Assembly (NCBI GenBank): GCA_026184295.1
Contig: JAHCJK010000016.1
Location: forward strand, 1-56,893
Direction of reading: 5' to 3'
Source of the DNA: Planctomycetota bacterium
Lineage (GTDB): Bacteria; Planctomycetota; SZUA-567; H5-PLA8
DNA length: 56,893 bases
In this document: positions 34,324 to 39,464 of the stretch, one piece after another
How the letters are laid out: each line of letters starts with the position of its first letter
How positions within the stretch are numbered: position 1 is the first letter of the stretch
The notes under the pieces: model-generated
Databases searched by the model: none
Seen by the model: only the letters and a program-made list of their open reading frames with translations
What the model was told of the DNA's origin: nothing
Translations under genes and position numbers: made by a program

Positions 34324-35430
34324 TTACAGAAGTTTGACGACGCGCTCGGTCAAACCCTTCTCGCCGAGCAGGACGTTGAGCTTCGACTTCTCCGCGACCT
34401 TCTCGAGCACCTCGAGCTCGCGCAGCCTCATCAGCGTCGGGTTGCTCTCGAGGATCTTGGCCGTGTTCGCCTGCATCCTCATCGCGGCCGTCTCCTCGCG
34501 GCGCGTGATCAAGCTCGCCTCGGCCGCCTTCTTGGCCTCGGTGACCTTGTTCAACAGGTCCTTCATCTCGCCCGGCAGGATCACGTCACGGATGCCGAAG
34601 CCGAGAACTTCCAAACCCAGCGCCTTCGCGCGATCCTTCAGCACGCCCTCGAGCTCGGCCGCCAGGCCGTTCTTCTCGGCCAGGAGCGTGTCGAGGTCGC
34701 GGGCGCCCAGGCCCGCGCGCAGCGCAAGCTGCGCGTCGCGGTACAGCGCCTGCTTGCAGTCGCCCGCCACGGCCACCGTCTTCAGCGGGTCGGCCACGCG
34801 GTAGGTCACCACGGCGTTGAGGCGCAACGTCACCTTGTCGGCCGTCATGATCTCCTGGCCCGCGATGTCGAGGACCTGCTCGCGCAGGTCCACCGCGGCG
34901 ATGCGCACGCGCGCGATGCCCTTCCAGAACGCGTGCGTGCCCGGGCCAAGCGTCGCGACGTACGCGCCGTCCTTGTAGTACAGGCCGGCGTGTTCCGGCT
35001 CGACGCCGAACAGCTCCAGCGCCTCGCCGGCGCCCGCGCCCGTCGCAAGCTGCGCGAGGTCTTCGCGCAGGACACGCGGGTCGGTCGCGTCGATCGCTTC
35101 CACGCGCACCTTGCGGAAGACGGTCCAAAGCGCGTGCAGGCCCGGCTTCAGCACCGCCGCGAAACGGCCGTCGATCCACACGAGCGCGCGCTCGCGGTCC
35201 TTCAGGTCCAGCACCAGCGCCTCGTCCTTGAGGGCGCCCGAACGCACGATCACTTCCAGGTCCTTGTGACGCAGCCACGGGTCGCGCACCGAGACGACAT
35301 CGACGCGAAGCTTGCGCAGCGCGCCGGTCAGGACGCGACGGCCCGGGCCGACAAGACCGGCGAATTCGCCGTCCTTGAACAGGAGGCCGCGCTCGTGCGC
35401 GTGAATCTTGATCATCTTGAACAGCGCCAT
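34324..35430 (-). CDS. SPFH/Band-7 (slipin-type) protein embedded in the tRNA array
   Basis: ATG with AAGGAGG upstream, 368 residues. Three short repeats of a beta-hairpin module precede the SPFH domain: ERGLLFKDGEFAGLVGPG near 13, ERALVWIDGRFAAVLKPG near 78, AGLYYKDGAYVATLGPG near 147. The SPFH domain (about 170-300) has LDIAGQEIMTADKVTLRLNA, YRDAQLALRAGLGARDLDTL and LGFGIRDVILPGEMK; a helical tail with LMRLRELEVLEKVAE follows. There is no N-terminal membrane segment, unlike typical stomatins. Slipins of this kind occur with RtcB ligases and tRNA-like RNAs in RNA-repair neighbourhoods, where they may act as scaffolds. tRNAs lie on both sides and share its strand. Confidence 0.93.
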   Translation of the reverse strand: MALFKMIKIHAHERGLLFKDGEFAGLVGPGRRVLTGALRKLRVDVVSVRDPWLRHKDLEVIVRSGALKDEALVLDLKDRERALVWIDGRFAAVLKPGLHALWTVFRKVRVEAIDATDPRVLREDLAQLATGAGAGEALELFGVEPEHAGLYYKDGAYVATLGPGTHAFWKGIARVRIAAVDLREQVLDIAGQEIMTADKVTLRLNAVVTYRVADPLKTVAVAGDCKQALYRDAQLALRAGLGARDLDTLLAEKNGLAAELEGVLKDRAKALGLEVLGFGIRDVILPGEMKDLLNKVTEAKKAAEASLITRREETAAMRMQANTAKILESNPTLMRLRELEVLEKVAEKSKLNVLLGEKGLTERVVKLL

Positions 35431-35809
35431 GGTGGCCTCCTTTCACGTCCGCCTTTGGAACTGAAATTTGCCTATGCGAACAATCACCATCCTTCAAAAT
35501 CCGGCCTTCGGGAGGCGAACCGCCGGCCCGCCACACCTTTGGCGCGGAACGAGCTTCTTGCCGCGGAAGACTCCCGCCTTTGCGCGGACGCGGCCATCGC
35601 CTCTGTGTAAGCGGGCGAGCTTTGTCCGCGCGTCCGGCGGTTTTTCCCGCAACCGATCCGCGCGCTGCAGGGCGCCGCCGCGTGCTGCCGGTCGCGCGAT
35701 CTCTGCGAGCCTCGCACGCCGGCCGGTTGGTCGCGACGACCGCCCCCCTCCAGCCTCTCAAGTCCGCTTTTTCAGGGCGGATATCGCTTTGCCTCTTTCA
35801 AGGCAGCGA
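35431..35809. other. Gap upstream of the slipin gene
   Basis: 379 bases without a convincing gene. The part near the slipin start carries its ribosome site; the rest is GC-rich, with several short palindromes and no T-arm-like motif. It presumably holds leader RNA and perhaps a promoter, but none can be placed with confidence. Confidence 0.4.
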
Positions 35810-35880
35810 AGGTGGCACAGGATTCGAACCTGCGACTGCCGAGTTGGTTCTCGGTGCTCATTCCACTGAGCTAGCCACGT
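35810..35880 (-). ncRNA. tRNA-like RNA with a six-base anticodon loop, upstream of slipin
   Basis: Canonical D-arm (GCTC/GAGC, GG in loop) and T-arm (TTCGAAT), but the anticodon hairpin is CCGAG-AACCAA-CTCGG, a perfect 5-bp stem closing six bases with no T33. The acceptor ACGTGGC/GCCACCT has one C-C mismatch, the discriminator is T and no CCA is encoded. The triplet could be read as CCA or ACC. It is the tRNA-shaped RNA closest to the slipin start on the upstream side. Confidence 0.6.
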
Positions 35881-35882
35881 GG

Positions 35883-35951
35883 ACGAAACGGCGGGAGTCG
35901 AACCCGCTTCCTCCGGCTGCACGCCGGCGCTCTCCGTTGAGCTTCGTTCCG
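35883..35951 (-). tRNA. tRNA with compact anticodon arm, Cys(GCA) or Ala(TGC)
   Basis: CGGAACG/CGTTTCG acceptor fully paired; D-stem GCTC/GAGC, GG present; anticodon hairpin CCGGC-GTGCA-GCCGG; T-loop TTCGACT; discriminator T, which favours Cys; CCA at 35880-35882. The short loop makes the identity uncertain. Confidence 0.65.
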
Positions 35952-36079
35952 CGGTCCGGCATGCCTTCGTCAGAGTCCTTCGCGGAACGCGCGCCGCCGA
36001 TCACAGGTGAGGCTTCGCGCGCCGCTGGCCCGGCATGTCAGAGCTTTGAAAATCCTCCTTTCAAGTTCCAACGTCTTGG

Positions 36080-36150
36080 TGTCCACTGGAGGAGTCGGAC
36101 CTCCCTCTCCACGACGTCAGCGTGGCGCTCTCCCGATGAGCTAAGCGGAC
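36080..36150 (-). tRNA. tRNA-Val(GAC), C55
   Basis: GTCCGCT/AGTGGAC; D-stem GCTC/GAGC, GG present; anticodon stem CCACG/CGTGG, loop CTGACGT; T-loop TCCGACT; discriminator A; CCA at 36077-36079. Confidence 0.88.
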
Positions 36151-36162
36151 AAAAATTTCTGG

Positions 36163-36250
36163 CTCCGGCGGGGCTCGAACCCGCATCACACAAGCAAGCG
36201 GATTTTAGGAAACTCGCTTCCCTGCCACATCAATGTGCGTGGCCCGGTGC
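36163..36250 (-). tRNA. Degenerate class II tRNA, possibly Ser(CGA)-like
   Basis: T-arm GCGGG-TTCGAGC-CCCGC is canonical and CCA is present at 36160-36162, but the acceptor is incomplete. D-stem GCCAC/GTGGC; one possible anticodon stem AGGGA/TTCCT gives loop AGCGAGT; a long variable region follows. D-loop lacks GG. It may be a decaying gene; the anticodon reading is weak. Confidence 0.42.
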
Positions 36251-36387
36251 ATCCGCAACCTTTTCCGCGCCCTTCACCTCCTGGCCCCAATGGCCGTCCG
36301 AGTAGCCGGTCCTGTGTGCCTCTTTCGAGGGCCGCATTCGACGTTTTCCGGTGGGCTTCCCTTTGCCCCACGGAGCCGCGAGTTTGG

Positions 36388-36458
36388 TAGCCGCTGAGGG
36401 AATCGAACCCCCGTTTTCAGGTTGTGACCCTGACGTTCTCCCATTGAACGAAGCGGCT
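36388..36458 (-). tRNA. tRNA-Val(CAC)
   Basis: AGCCGCT/AGCGGCT perfect; D-stem GTTC/GAAC, GG present; anticodon stem TCAGG/CCTGA, loop GTCACAA; T-loop TTCGATT; discriminator A; CCA at 36385-36387. Confidence 0.9.
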
Positions 36459-36488
36459 ATTTCCTTCCCAATTCATCCATCAAATTGG

Positions 36489-36561
36489 TAGCGGGCGACG
36501 GAATCGAACCGCCGTTGCGGGCTTATGAGACCCGCCAGACCGCCAGGCCTAGCCACCCGCT
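36489..36561 (-). tRNA. tRNA-Met(CAT), elongator type (or Ile2)
   Basis: AGCGGGT/GCCCGCT; anticodon loop CTCATAA closed by GCGGGT/GCCCGC; D-loop keeps GG; T-loop TTCGATT; discriminator A; CCA at 36486-36488. A1-T72 pairing and the lack of the three initiator G-C pairs argue against an initiator; an AUA-reading Ile tRNA cannot be excluded. Confidence 0.85.
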
Positions 36562-36629
36562 ATCTATTGTCTTCAAAAAGCGCCTTTAAATTACGCCTCA
36601 GCGCCTTCCTTTCCCGCGCCGTCCCATCC

Positions 36630-36665
36630 AAAATCCCAAATCGAAAATCGAAAATCGAAAATCGT
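36630..36665 (+). repeat. Short tandem repeat AAAATCG
   Basis: Four near-identical copies of a 7-base unit between tRNA-Met and tRNA-Phe. Confidence 0.8.
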
Positions 36666-36671
36666 CATTGG

Positions 36672-36744
36672 TGGGGCCCCTGGGGATCGAACCCAGTTCT
36701 CCTGGACTTCAGCCAGACGCAATGACCACACTTGCTCAAGCCCC
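36672..36744 (-). tRNA. tRNA-Phe(GAA)
   Basis: GGGGCTT/GGGCCCC with two wobble pairs; D-stem GCAA/TTGC, GG present; anticodon stem TCTGG/CCAGG, loop CTGAAGT; T-loop TTCGATC; discriminator A; CCA at 36669-36671. Confidence 0.9.
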
Positions 36745-36749
36745 CTTGG

Positions 36750-36822
36750 CGTCCCGGACCGGAGTCGCACCGGCTAAGGCCTCTTCGACAGAGAGGTAGC
36801 TCCACTCTTCACCTTCCGAGAC
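36750..36822 (-). tRNA. tRNA-Asp(GTC), G55
   Basis: GTCTCGG/CCGGGAC; anticodon stem CCTCT/AGAGG, loop CTGTCGA; discriminator G, the Asp identity base; T-loop TGCGACT; D-arm irregular; CCA at 36747-36749. Confidence 0.8.
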
Positions 36823-36851
36823 GACGAAATTTTTCCCTCACGCCCATTTGG

Positions 36852-36923
36852 ACACCGCGGCGGGTTTCGCACCCGCATGATCCTGCTCTGCAGGCAGGCG
36901 CCTGGCTGTTCGGCCACGCGGTG
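36852..36923 (-). tRNA. tRNA-Cys(GCA), G55 without D-loop GG
   Basis: CACCGCG/CGCGGTG perfect; D-stem GCC/GGC, loop GAACAGCCA; anticodon stem CCTGC/GCAGG, loop CTGCAGA; discriminator T, the Cys identity base; T-loop TGCGAAA; CCA at 36849-36851. Confidence 0.85.
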
Positions 36924-36926
36924 CAC

Positions 36927-37012
36927 GGAGGAATCAGGATTTAGGATTCAGAAAATGCCTCAAATTCCCAGATTCGTTCCGTTCCCTGAATCCTGATTCC
37001 TGTCCCCCTGCC
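36927..37012. repeat. Dispersed inverted repeat, copy E (complete, short)
   Basis: AATCAGGATTTAGGATTCAG on the left, CCTGAATCCTGATTCCTG on the right, about 30 bases between. It lies between tRNA-Cys and tRNA-His. Confidence 0.85.
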
Positions 37013-37020
37013 ATTTTTGG

Positions 37021-37091
37021 GGTGTCCTGCGGGAGTCGAACCCGCTCTTCAAACTCCACAAGCTTGCGTGCGCCCGGCACACTCAGGACAC
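37021..37091 (-). tRNA. tRNA-His(GTG)
   Basis: GTGTCCT/AGGACAC perfect, with G-1 opposite discriminator C, the His identity pair; D-loop has GGG; anticodon stem CAAGC/GTTTG, loop TTGTGGA; T-loop TTCGACT; CCA at 37018-37020. Confidence 0.93.
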
Positions 37092-37112
37092 CATCCATGC
37101 CGCACATTTTGG

Positions 37113-37184
37113 TCGGAGCGGGAGGAGTCGAGCCTCCACCGACTGCGTATCAGGCAGCCATGCAGTCCCCTACACTACGCTCCG
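37113..37184 (-). tRNA. tRNA-Ile(GAT), C54
   Basis: CGGAGCG/CGCTCCG perfect; D-stem GTGTA/TGCAT; anticodon stem GCTGC/GCAGT, loop CTGATAC; T-loop CTCGACT; discriminator A; CCA at 37110-37112. Confidence 0.87.
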
Positions 37185-37187
37185 TGG

Positions 37188-37259
37188 TCGGGGTGGCAGG
37201 AATCGAACCTGCGGCCTCCTGGTTCCAGGCCAGGCGATCTGACACTGATCTACACCCCG
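37188..37259 (-). tRNA. tRNA-Pro(TGG), C33
   Basis: CGGGGTG/CACCCCG perfect; D-stem GATC/GATC, loop AGTGTCA without GG; anticodon stem CCTGG/CCAGG, loop CCTGGAA; T-loop TTCGATT; discriminator A; CCA at 37185-37187. Confidence 0.85.
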
Positions 37260-37269
37260 CAAATTTTGG

Positions 37270-37341
37270 TCGAAGCGGCCGGAATCGAACCGACGTGATC
37301 CTGGTCCCGAACCAGGCGCGTGGCCATTACGCTACGCTTCG
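37270..37341 (-). tRNA. tRNA-Pro(CGG)
   Basis: CGAAGCG/CGCTTCG perfect; D-stem GCGT/ACGC, GG present; anticodon stem CCTGG/CCAGG, loop TTCGGGA; T-loop TTCGATT; discriminator A; CCA at 37267-37269. Confidence 0.92.
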
Positions 37342-37355
37342 AGTCATGCTTCAGG

Positions 37356-37426
37356 TTGGGCGTCCCGGAGTCGAACCGGGCCGGCGGGTGTATAAGACCC
37401 GCTCGTGCGACCGGCACGAACGCCCC
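37356..37426 (-). tRNA. tRNA-Ile(TAT)
   Basis: GGGGCGT/ACGCCCA with an outer G-A mismatch; D-stem GTGC/GCAC, five-base loop with GG; anticodon stem GCGGGT/ACCCGC, loop CTTATAC; T-loop TTCGACT; discriminator A followed by CCT, not CCA. Confidence 0.82.
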
Positions 37427-37460
37427 GCCCAACGTATTGCGTGATCCTCCGTCGCCCTGG

Positions 37461-37531
37461 TTGGCCCGCGAGGATTCGAACCTCGCTCTTCGGATTCAAA
37501 GTCCGACATCCTGCCGCTGGACGACGGGCCA
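37461..37531 (-). tRNA. tRNA-Gln(TTG)
   Basis: TGGCCCG/CGGGCCA perfect; D-stem GTCC/GGAT, GG present; anticodon stem TCGGA/TCCGA, loop CTTTGAA; T-loop TTCGAAT; discriminator A; CCA at 37458-37460. Confidence 0.92.
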
Positions 37532-37553
37532 AGATGCCAGGCGTTACTTTTGG

Positions 37554-37625
37554 TGCGGCTGGCAGGAGTTGCACCTGCTCCTCAACTTTGGAAGAGTCGC
37601 GTGCCACTGAGAACACCTCAACCGC
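37554..37625 (-). tRNA. tRNA-Gly(TCC), G55 without D-loop GG
   Basis: GCGGTTG/CAGCCGC; D-stem GTGT/GCAC, loop TCTCAGTG; anticodon stem CGACT/AGTTG, loop CTTCCAA; T-loop TGCAACT; discriminator A; CCA at 37551-37553. Confidence 0.8.
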
Positions 37626-37679
37626 ACGTCATTTTCCTCCGATTCCTGATCTCAATTCGGATACTGCTTCGTCCTTTGG

Positions 37680-37751
37680 CTGCCGGGCAGGGATTCGAAC
37701 CCCGATTTCCTGGGTCAGAGCCAAGCGTCCTGCCTGTTAGACGACCCGGCA
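37680..37751 (-). tRNA. tRNA-Gln(CTG)
   Basis: TGCCGGG/CCCGGCA perfect; D-stem GTC/GAC, GG present; anticodon stem CTTGG/CCAGG, loop CTCTGAC; T-loop TTCGAAT; discriminator G; CCA at 37677-37679. Confidence 0.92.
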
Positions 37752-37759
37752 AAAATTGG

Positions 37760-37831
37760 TCTTCCCGCCGGGAATTGCACCCGGGTCGCCGGATAGAGAG
37801 TCCAGCATGCTCGCTGCTGCACCACGGGAAG
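37760..37831 (-). tRNA. tRNA-Glu(CTC), G55 without D-loop GG
   Basis: CTTCCCG/CGGGAAG perfect; D-stem GTGC/GCAT, loop AGCAGCGA; anticodon stem CTGGA/TCCGG, loop CTCTCTA; T-loop TGCAATT; discriminator A; CCA at 37757-37759. Confidence 0.82.
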
Positions 37832-37835
37832 GTGG

Positions 37836-37907
37836 CAAGGCGGGAAGGATTTGCACCCTCATCGCCTGGGTTGGAGCCAGGCATGTTCCTGTTCACACCA
37901 CCGCCTT
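37836..37907 (-). tRNA. tRNA-Trp(CCA), G55
   Basis: AAGGCGG/CCGCCTT perfect; D-stem GTGT/ACAT, loop GAACAGGA; anticodon stem CCTGG/CCAGG, loop CTCCAAC; T-loop TGCAAAT; discriminator G, as in Trp; CCA at 37833-37835. Confidence 0.85.
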
Positions 37908-37937
37908 ATTTAATTGTCAAAACCGCTGCGAATTTGG

Positions 37938-38010
37938 TGCGCCCGGTGGGGCTCGAACCCACACCCCTCCGGTTAAGAGCCGGATGCTCTGCCCCTCGAG
38001 CTACAGGCGC
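37938..38010 (-). tRNA. tRNA-Lys(CTT)
   Basis: GCGCCTG/CGGGCGC; D-stem GCTC/GAGC, GG present; anticodon stem TCCGG/CCGGA, loop CTCTTAA; T-loop TTCGAGC; discriminator A; CCA at 37935-37937. Confidence 0.93.
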
Positions 38011-38047
38011 GTAAAAATCTCTTGCGCAGGACCGCTCTGCGCGATCG

Positions 38048-38121
38048 TGCCCCCGGGAGGATTCGAACCCCCACCCCTCGGAGTAAAAATCCGGTGTGCT
38101 GCCGGTTGACACCACGGAGGC
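38048..38121 (-). tRNA. tRNA-Lys(TTT), no CCA
   Basis: GCCTCCG/CGGGGGC; D-stem GTGT/GCAC, GG present; anticodon stem CCGGA/TCCGA with one mismatch, loop TTTTTAC; T-loop TTCGAAT; discriminator A followed by CGA. Confidence 0.85.
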
Positions 38122-38182
38122 GCGTGCGTTTGCCTTCCGGGTCCGGTTTGTTCAGCTTCACCTTTCACCTCCTAAAATTTGG

Positions 38183-38254
38183 CAGTCCTAACGGGATTCG
38201 AACCCGTGTCGCCGAATTGAAAGCCCGGCATCCTCACCGCTAGACGATAGGACC
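38183..38254 (-). tRNA. tRNA-Glu(TTC)
   Basis: GGTCCTA/TAGGACT; D-loop with GG; anticodon stem CCGGG/TTCGG, loop CTTTCAA; T-loop TTCGAAT; discriminator G; CCA at 38180-38182. Resembles ordinary cellular Glu tRNA. Confidence 0.92.
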
Positions 38255-38261
38255 GCATTGG

Positions 38262-38332
38262 TGGAGCCCGCGGGAATTGAACCCGCAATTCGACCGTGCG
38301 AAAGTCGCGTGATCCCGTTTCACCAGGACCCC
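38262..38332 (-). tRNA. tRNA-Ala(CGC)
   Basis: GGGGTCC/GGGCTCC; D-stem GTGA/TCAC, GG present; anticodon stem CGACT/GGTCG, loop TTCGCAC; T-loop TTCAATT; discriminator A; CCA at 38259-38261. Confidence 0.9.
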
Positions 38333-38338
38333 AACCGG

Positions 38339-38462
38339 ACAGCAAGATTCAGAAATCAGGATTTAGGATTCAGGGAACCACCTCAATTCGATTCCCGGCT
38401 CTGCATTTCCTTTCGATAGGTCCCCTAAATCCTGAATCCTGTTTCCTGAATCCTTCCCTCAC
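38339..38462. repeat. Dispersed inverted repeat, copy F (complete)
   Basis: Left arm ATTCAGAAATCAGGATTTAG, the same 20 bases as copy C; right arm TAAATCCTGAATCCTG. It lies between tRNA-Ala(CGC) and tRNA-Asn. Confidence 0.85.
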
Positions 38463-38472
38463 CTCCATCTGG

Positions 38473-38543
38473 CTGCGGCAGAAGGAATCGAACCTTCACT
38501 TCCTGCTTAACAGGCAGGCGCGCTACCGTTACGCGACACCGCA
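38473..38543 (-). tRNA. tRNA-Asn(GTT)
   Basis: TGCGGTG/TGCCGCA; D-stem GCGT/GCGC, GG present; anticodon stem CCTGC/GCAGG, loop CTGTTAA; T-loop TTCGATT; discriminator G; CCA at 38470-38472. Confidence 0.93.
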
Positions 38544-38552
38544 ATGCATTGG

Positions 38553-38623
38553 TGGAGCGTGCGGGAATTGAACCCGCATCTCGAGCCTGCCGGACTCGCA
38601 TCTTCCCGTTGGACGAACGCCCC
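38553..38623 (-). tRNA. tRNA-Ala(GGC), C33
   Basis: GGGGCGT/ACGCTCC; D-loop AACGGGA; anticodon stem CGAGT/GCTCG, loop CCGGCAG; T-loop TTCAATT; discriminator A; CCA at 38550-38552. Confidence 0.88.
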
Positions 38624-38636
38624 GTATTCGGTTTTC

Positions 38637-38707
38637 AGCCCGCGCCCGGATTCGCACCGGGGTCCCGGACGTACAAGGCCCGTGCATCGCTGCAATGCTT
38701 CGCGGGC
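38637..38707 (-). tRNA. tRNA-Thr(TGT), G55 without D-loop GG, no CCA
   Basis: GCCCGCG/CGCGGGC perfect; D-stem GCAT/ATGC, loop TGCAGCG; anticodon stem CGGGC/GTCCG, loop CTTGTAC; T-loop TGCGAAT; discriminator T followed by GAA. Confidence 0.78.
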
Positions 38708-38715
38708 ACATCTGG

Positions 38716-38784
38716 AGCCGCGCGCGGGAATCGAACCCGCAAGCGCTTCGTTACGAGGGAAGCGCGTGACCCGTCACTCGCGGC
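38716..38784 (-). tRNA. tRNA-Thr(CGT), minimal D-arm
   Basis: GCCGCGA/GCGCGGC; D-arm only GTGA-CGGG-TCAC; anticodon helix extended to 7 bp (GCGCTTC/GAAGCGC) around a loop containing CTCGTAA; T-loop TTCGATT; discriminator T; CCA at 38713-38715. Confidence 0.75.
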
Positions 38785-38793
38785 GCGATCTGG

Positions 38794-38866
38794 AGCCGCT
38801 TGAGGGAATCGAACCCTCACCTGTTCCGTACCGGGGAACCGTGCGATCCATCAGCACCGAAGCAGC
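38794..38866 (-). tRNA. tRNA-Thr(GGT), C33
   Basis: GCTGCTT/AAGCGGC; D-stem GTGC/GCAC, GG present; anticodon stem GTTCC/GGAAC, loop CCGGTAC; T-loop TTCGATT; discriminator T, shared with the other two Thr genes; CCA at 38791-38793. Confidence 0.88.
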
Positions 38867-38878
38867 CTCTAAATTTGG

Positions 38879-38949
38879 AGCGGCAGGCGGGAATCGAACC
38901 CGCGTCTCGAACTCGGCACGCTCGCGCTCTCCCATTGAGCTACAACCGC
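38879..38949 (-). tRNA. tRNA-Gly(GCC)
   Basis: GCGGTTG/CTGCCGC with one T-T mismatch; D-stem GCTC/GAGC, GG present; anticodon stem CGAGC/GTTCG, loop GTGCCGA; T-loop TTCGATT; discriminator T as in many Gly tRNAs; CCA at 38876-38878. Confidence 0.9.
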
Positions 38950-39042
38950 GTGGAATTGTTCCTCCGTTTTCTCGCCTCAATTCGGACAACAGTATCCCTG
39001 CGCGCGAAGCCGGAACTTCGCGTTCGAATCGTCGTTCAGTGG

Positions 39043-39128
39043 AGGGAAGCTTGAGGGGAGGACCGTATACTTCAGATCCTGCCTTCGAGCCTCGCTCCCG
39101 CGCCTTAACCGCTCAGCCGTTCGCCTTC
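39043..39128 (-). tRNA. Degenerate class II tRNA remnant at the head of the array
   Basis: A D-arm resembling Ser/Leu tRNAs (GGCTGAGCGGTTAAGGC) and a CCA (39040-39042) with a partly matching acceptor are visible. No T-arm with TTCRA can be found and the anticodon stem does not close. Probably a decayed Ser or Leu gene, the first element transcribed from the array. Confidence 0.4.
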
Positions 39129-39154
39129 GATCTGGAACCCCCTTCGCCTGCGGG

Positions 39155-39191
39155 AAATAAAAAAGCCTTCCGGGGTCTCACCCCGGAAGGC
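39155..39191 (-). terminator. Strong rho-independent terminator between trmB and the tRNA array
   Basis: GCCTTCCGGGG and CCCCGGAAGGC form a perfect 11-bp stem with a 5-base loop, followed on the minus strand by TTTTTTATTT. It ends transcription coming from the trmB side, so the array needs its own promoter close by or depends on read-through. Confidence 0.92.
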
Positions 39192-39220
39192 CTCGAACTC
39201 CGCGATCGAGTTCTCGTCTT

Positions 39221-39385
39221 CTAGGGCGTCGTCTCCTTTGCACGGCCTTCATGTACGCACGGGATATTCGAGGGTTTCCCGGTCATGGTCCGCAGTGCAA
39301 ATGCGAGGGTATCCGCGCTTTGGCTCTGGCCTAAGCCTCGATACACCTTCGATATGGACGCCCCGGACTGGATCATGGCTGACAT
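39221..39385 (-). CDS. Possible small protein of 54 residues upstream of the array
   Basis: ATG at 39385 with AAGGAG four bases upstream. The product begins MSAMIQSGASISKVYRGLGQ and continues SQSADTLAFALRTMTGKP, a helical, slightly HTH-like string. No family is recognised, and its stop lies just before the terminator. It could be a real small gene co-transcribed with trmB, or chance. Confidence 0.4.
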   Translation of the reverse strand: MSAMIQSGASISKVYRGLGQSQSADTLAFALRTMTGKPSNIPCVHEGRAKETTP

Positions 39386-39464
39386 TCCTCTCCTTGAAAA
39401 CCTGGAAGCACTCAACCCCATAAACGGGGCTTCGTCAAGAAAGTAGAAAGGATTTATTGGGCAA

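Noticed and set aside
36630..36665. CRISPR or operator array in the tRNA region
   Set aside because: Only four copies of AAAATCG, without spacers.
32342..39128. Array tRNA that could suppress the TAG in the sulfatase
   Set aside because: No member has a convincing CTA anticodon. A CTA-like string in the degenerate gene at 36163-36250 does not sit in a paired anticodon arm.
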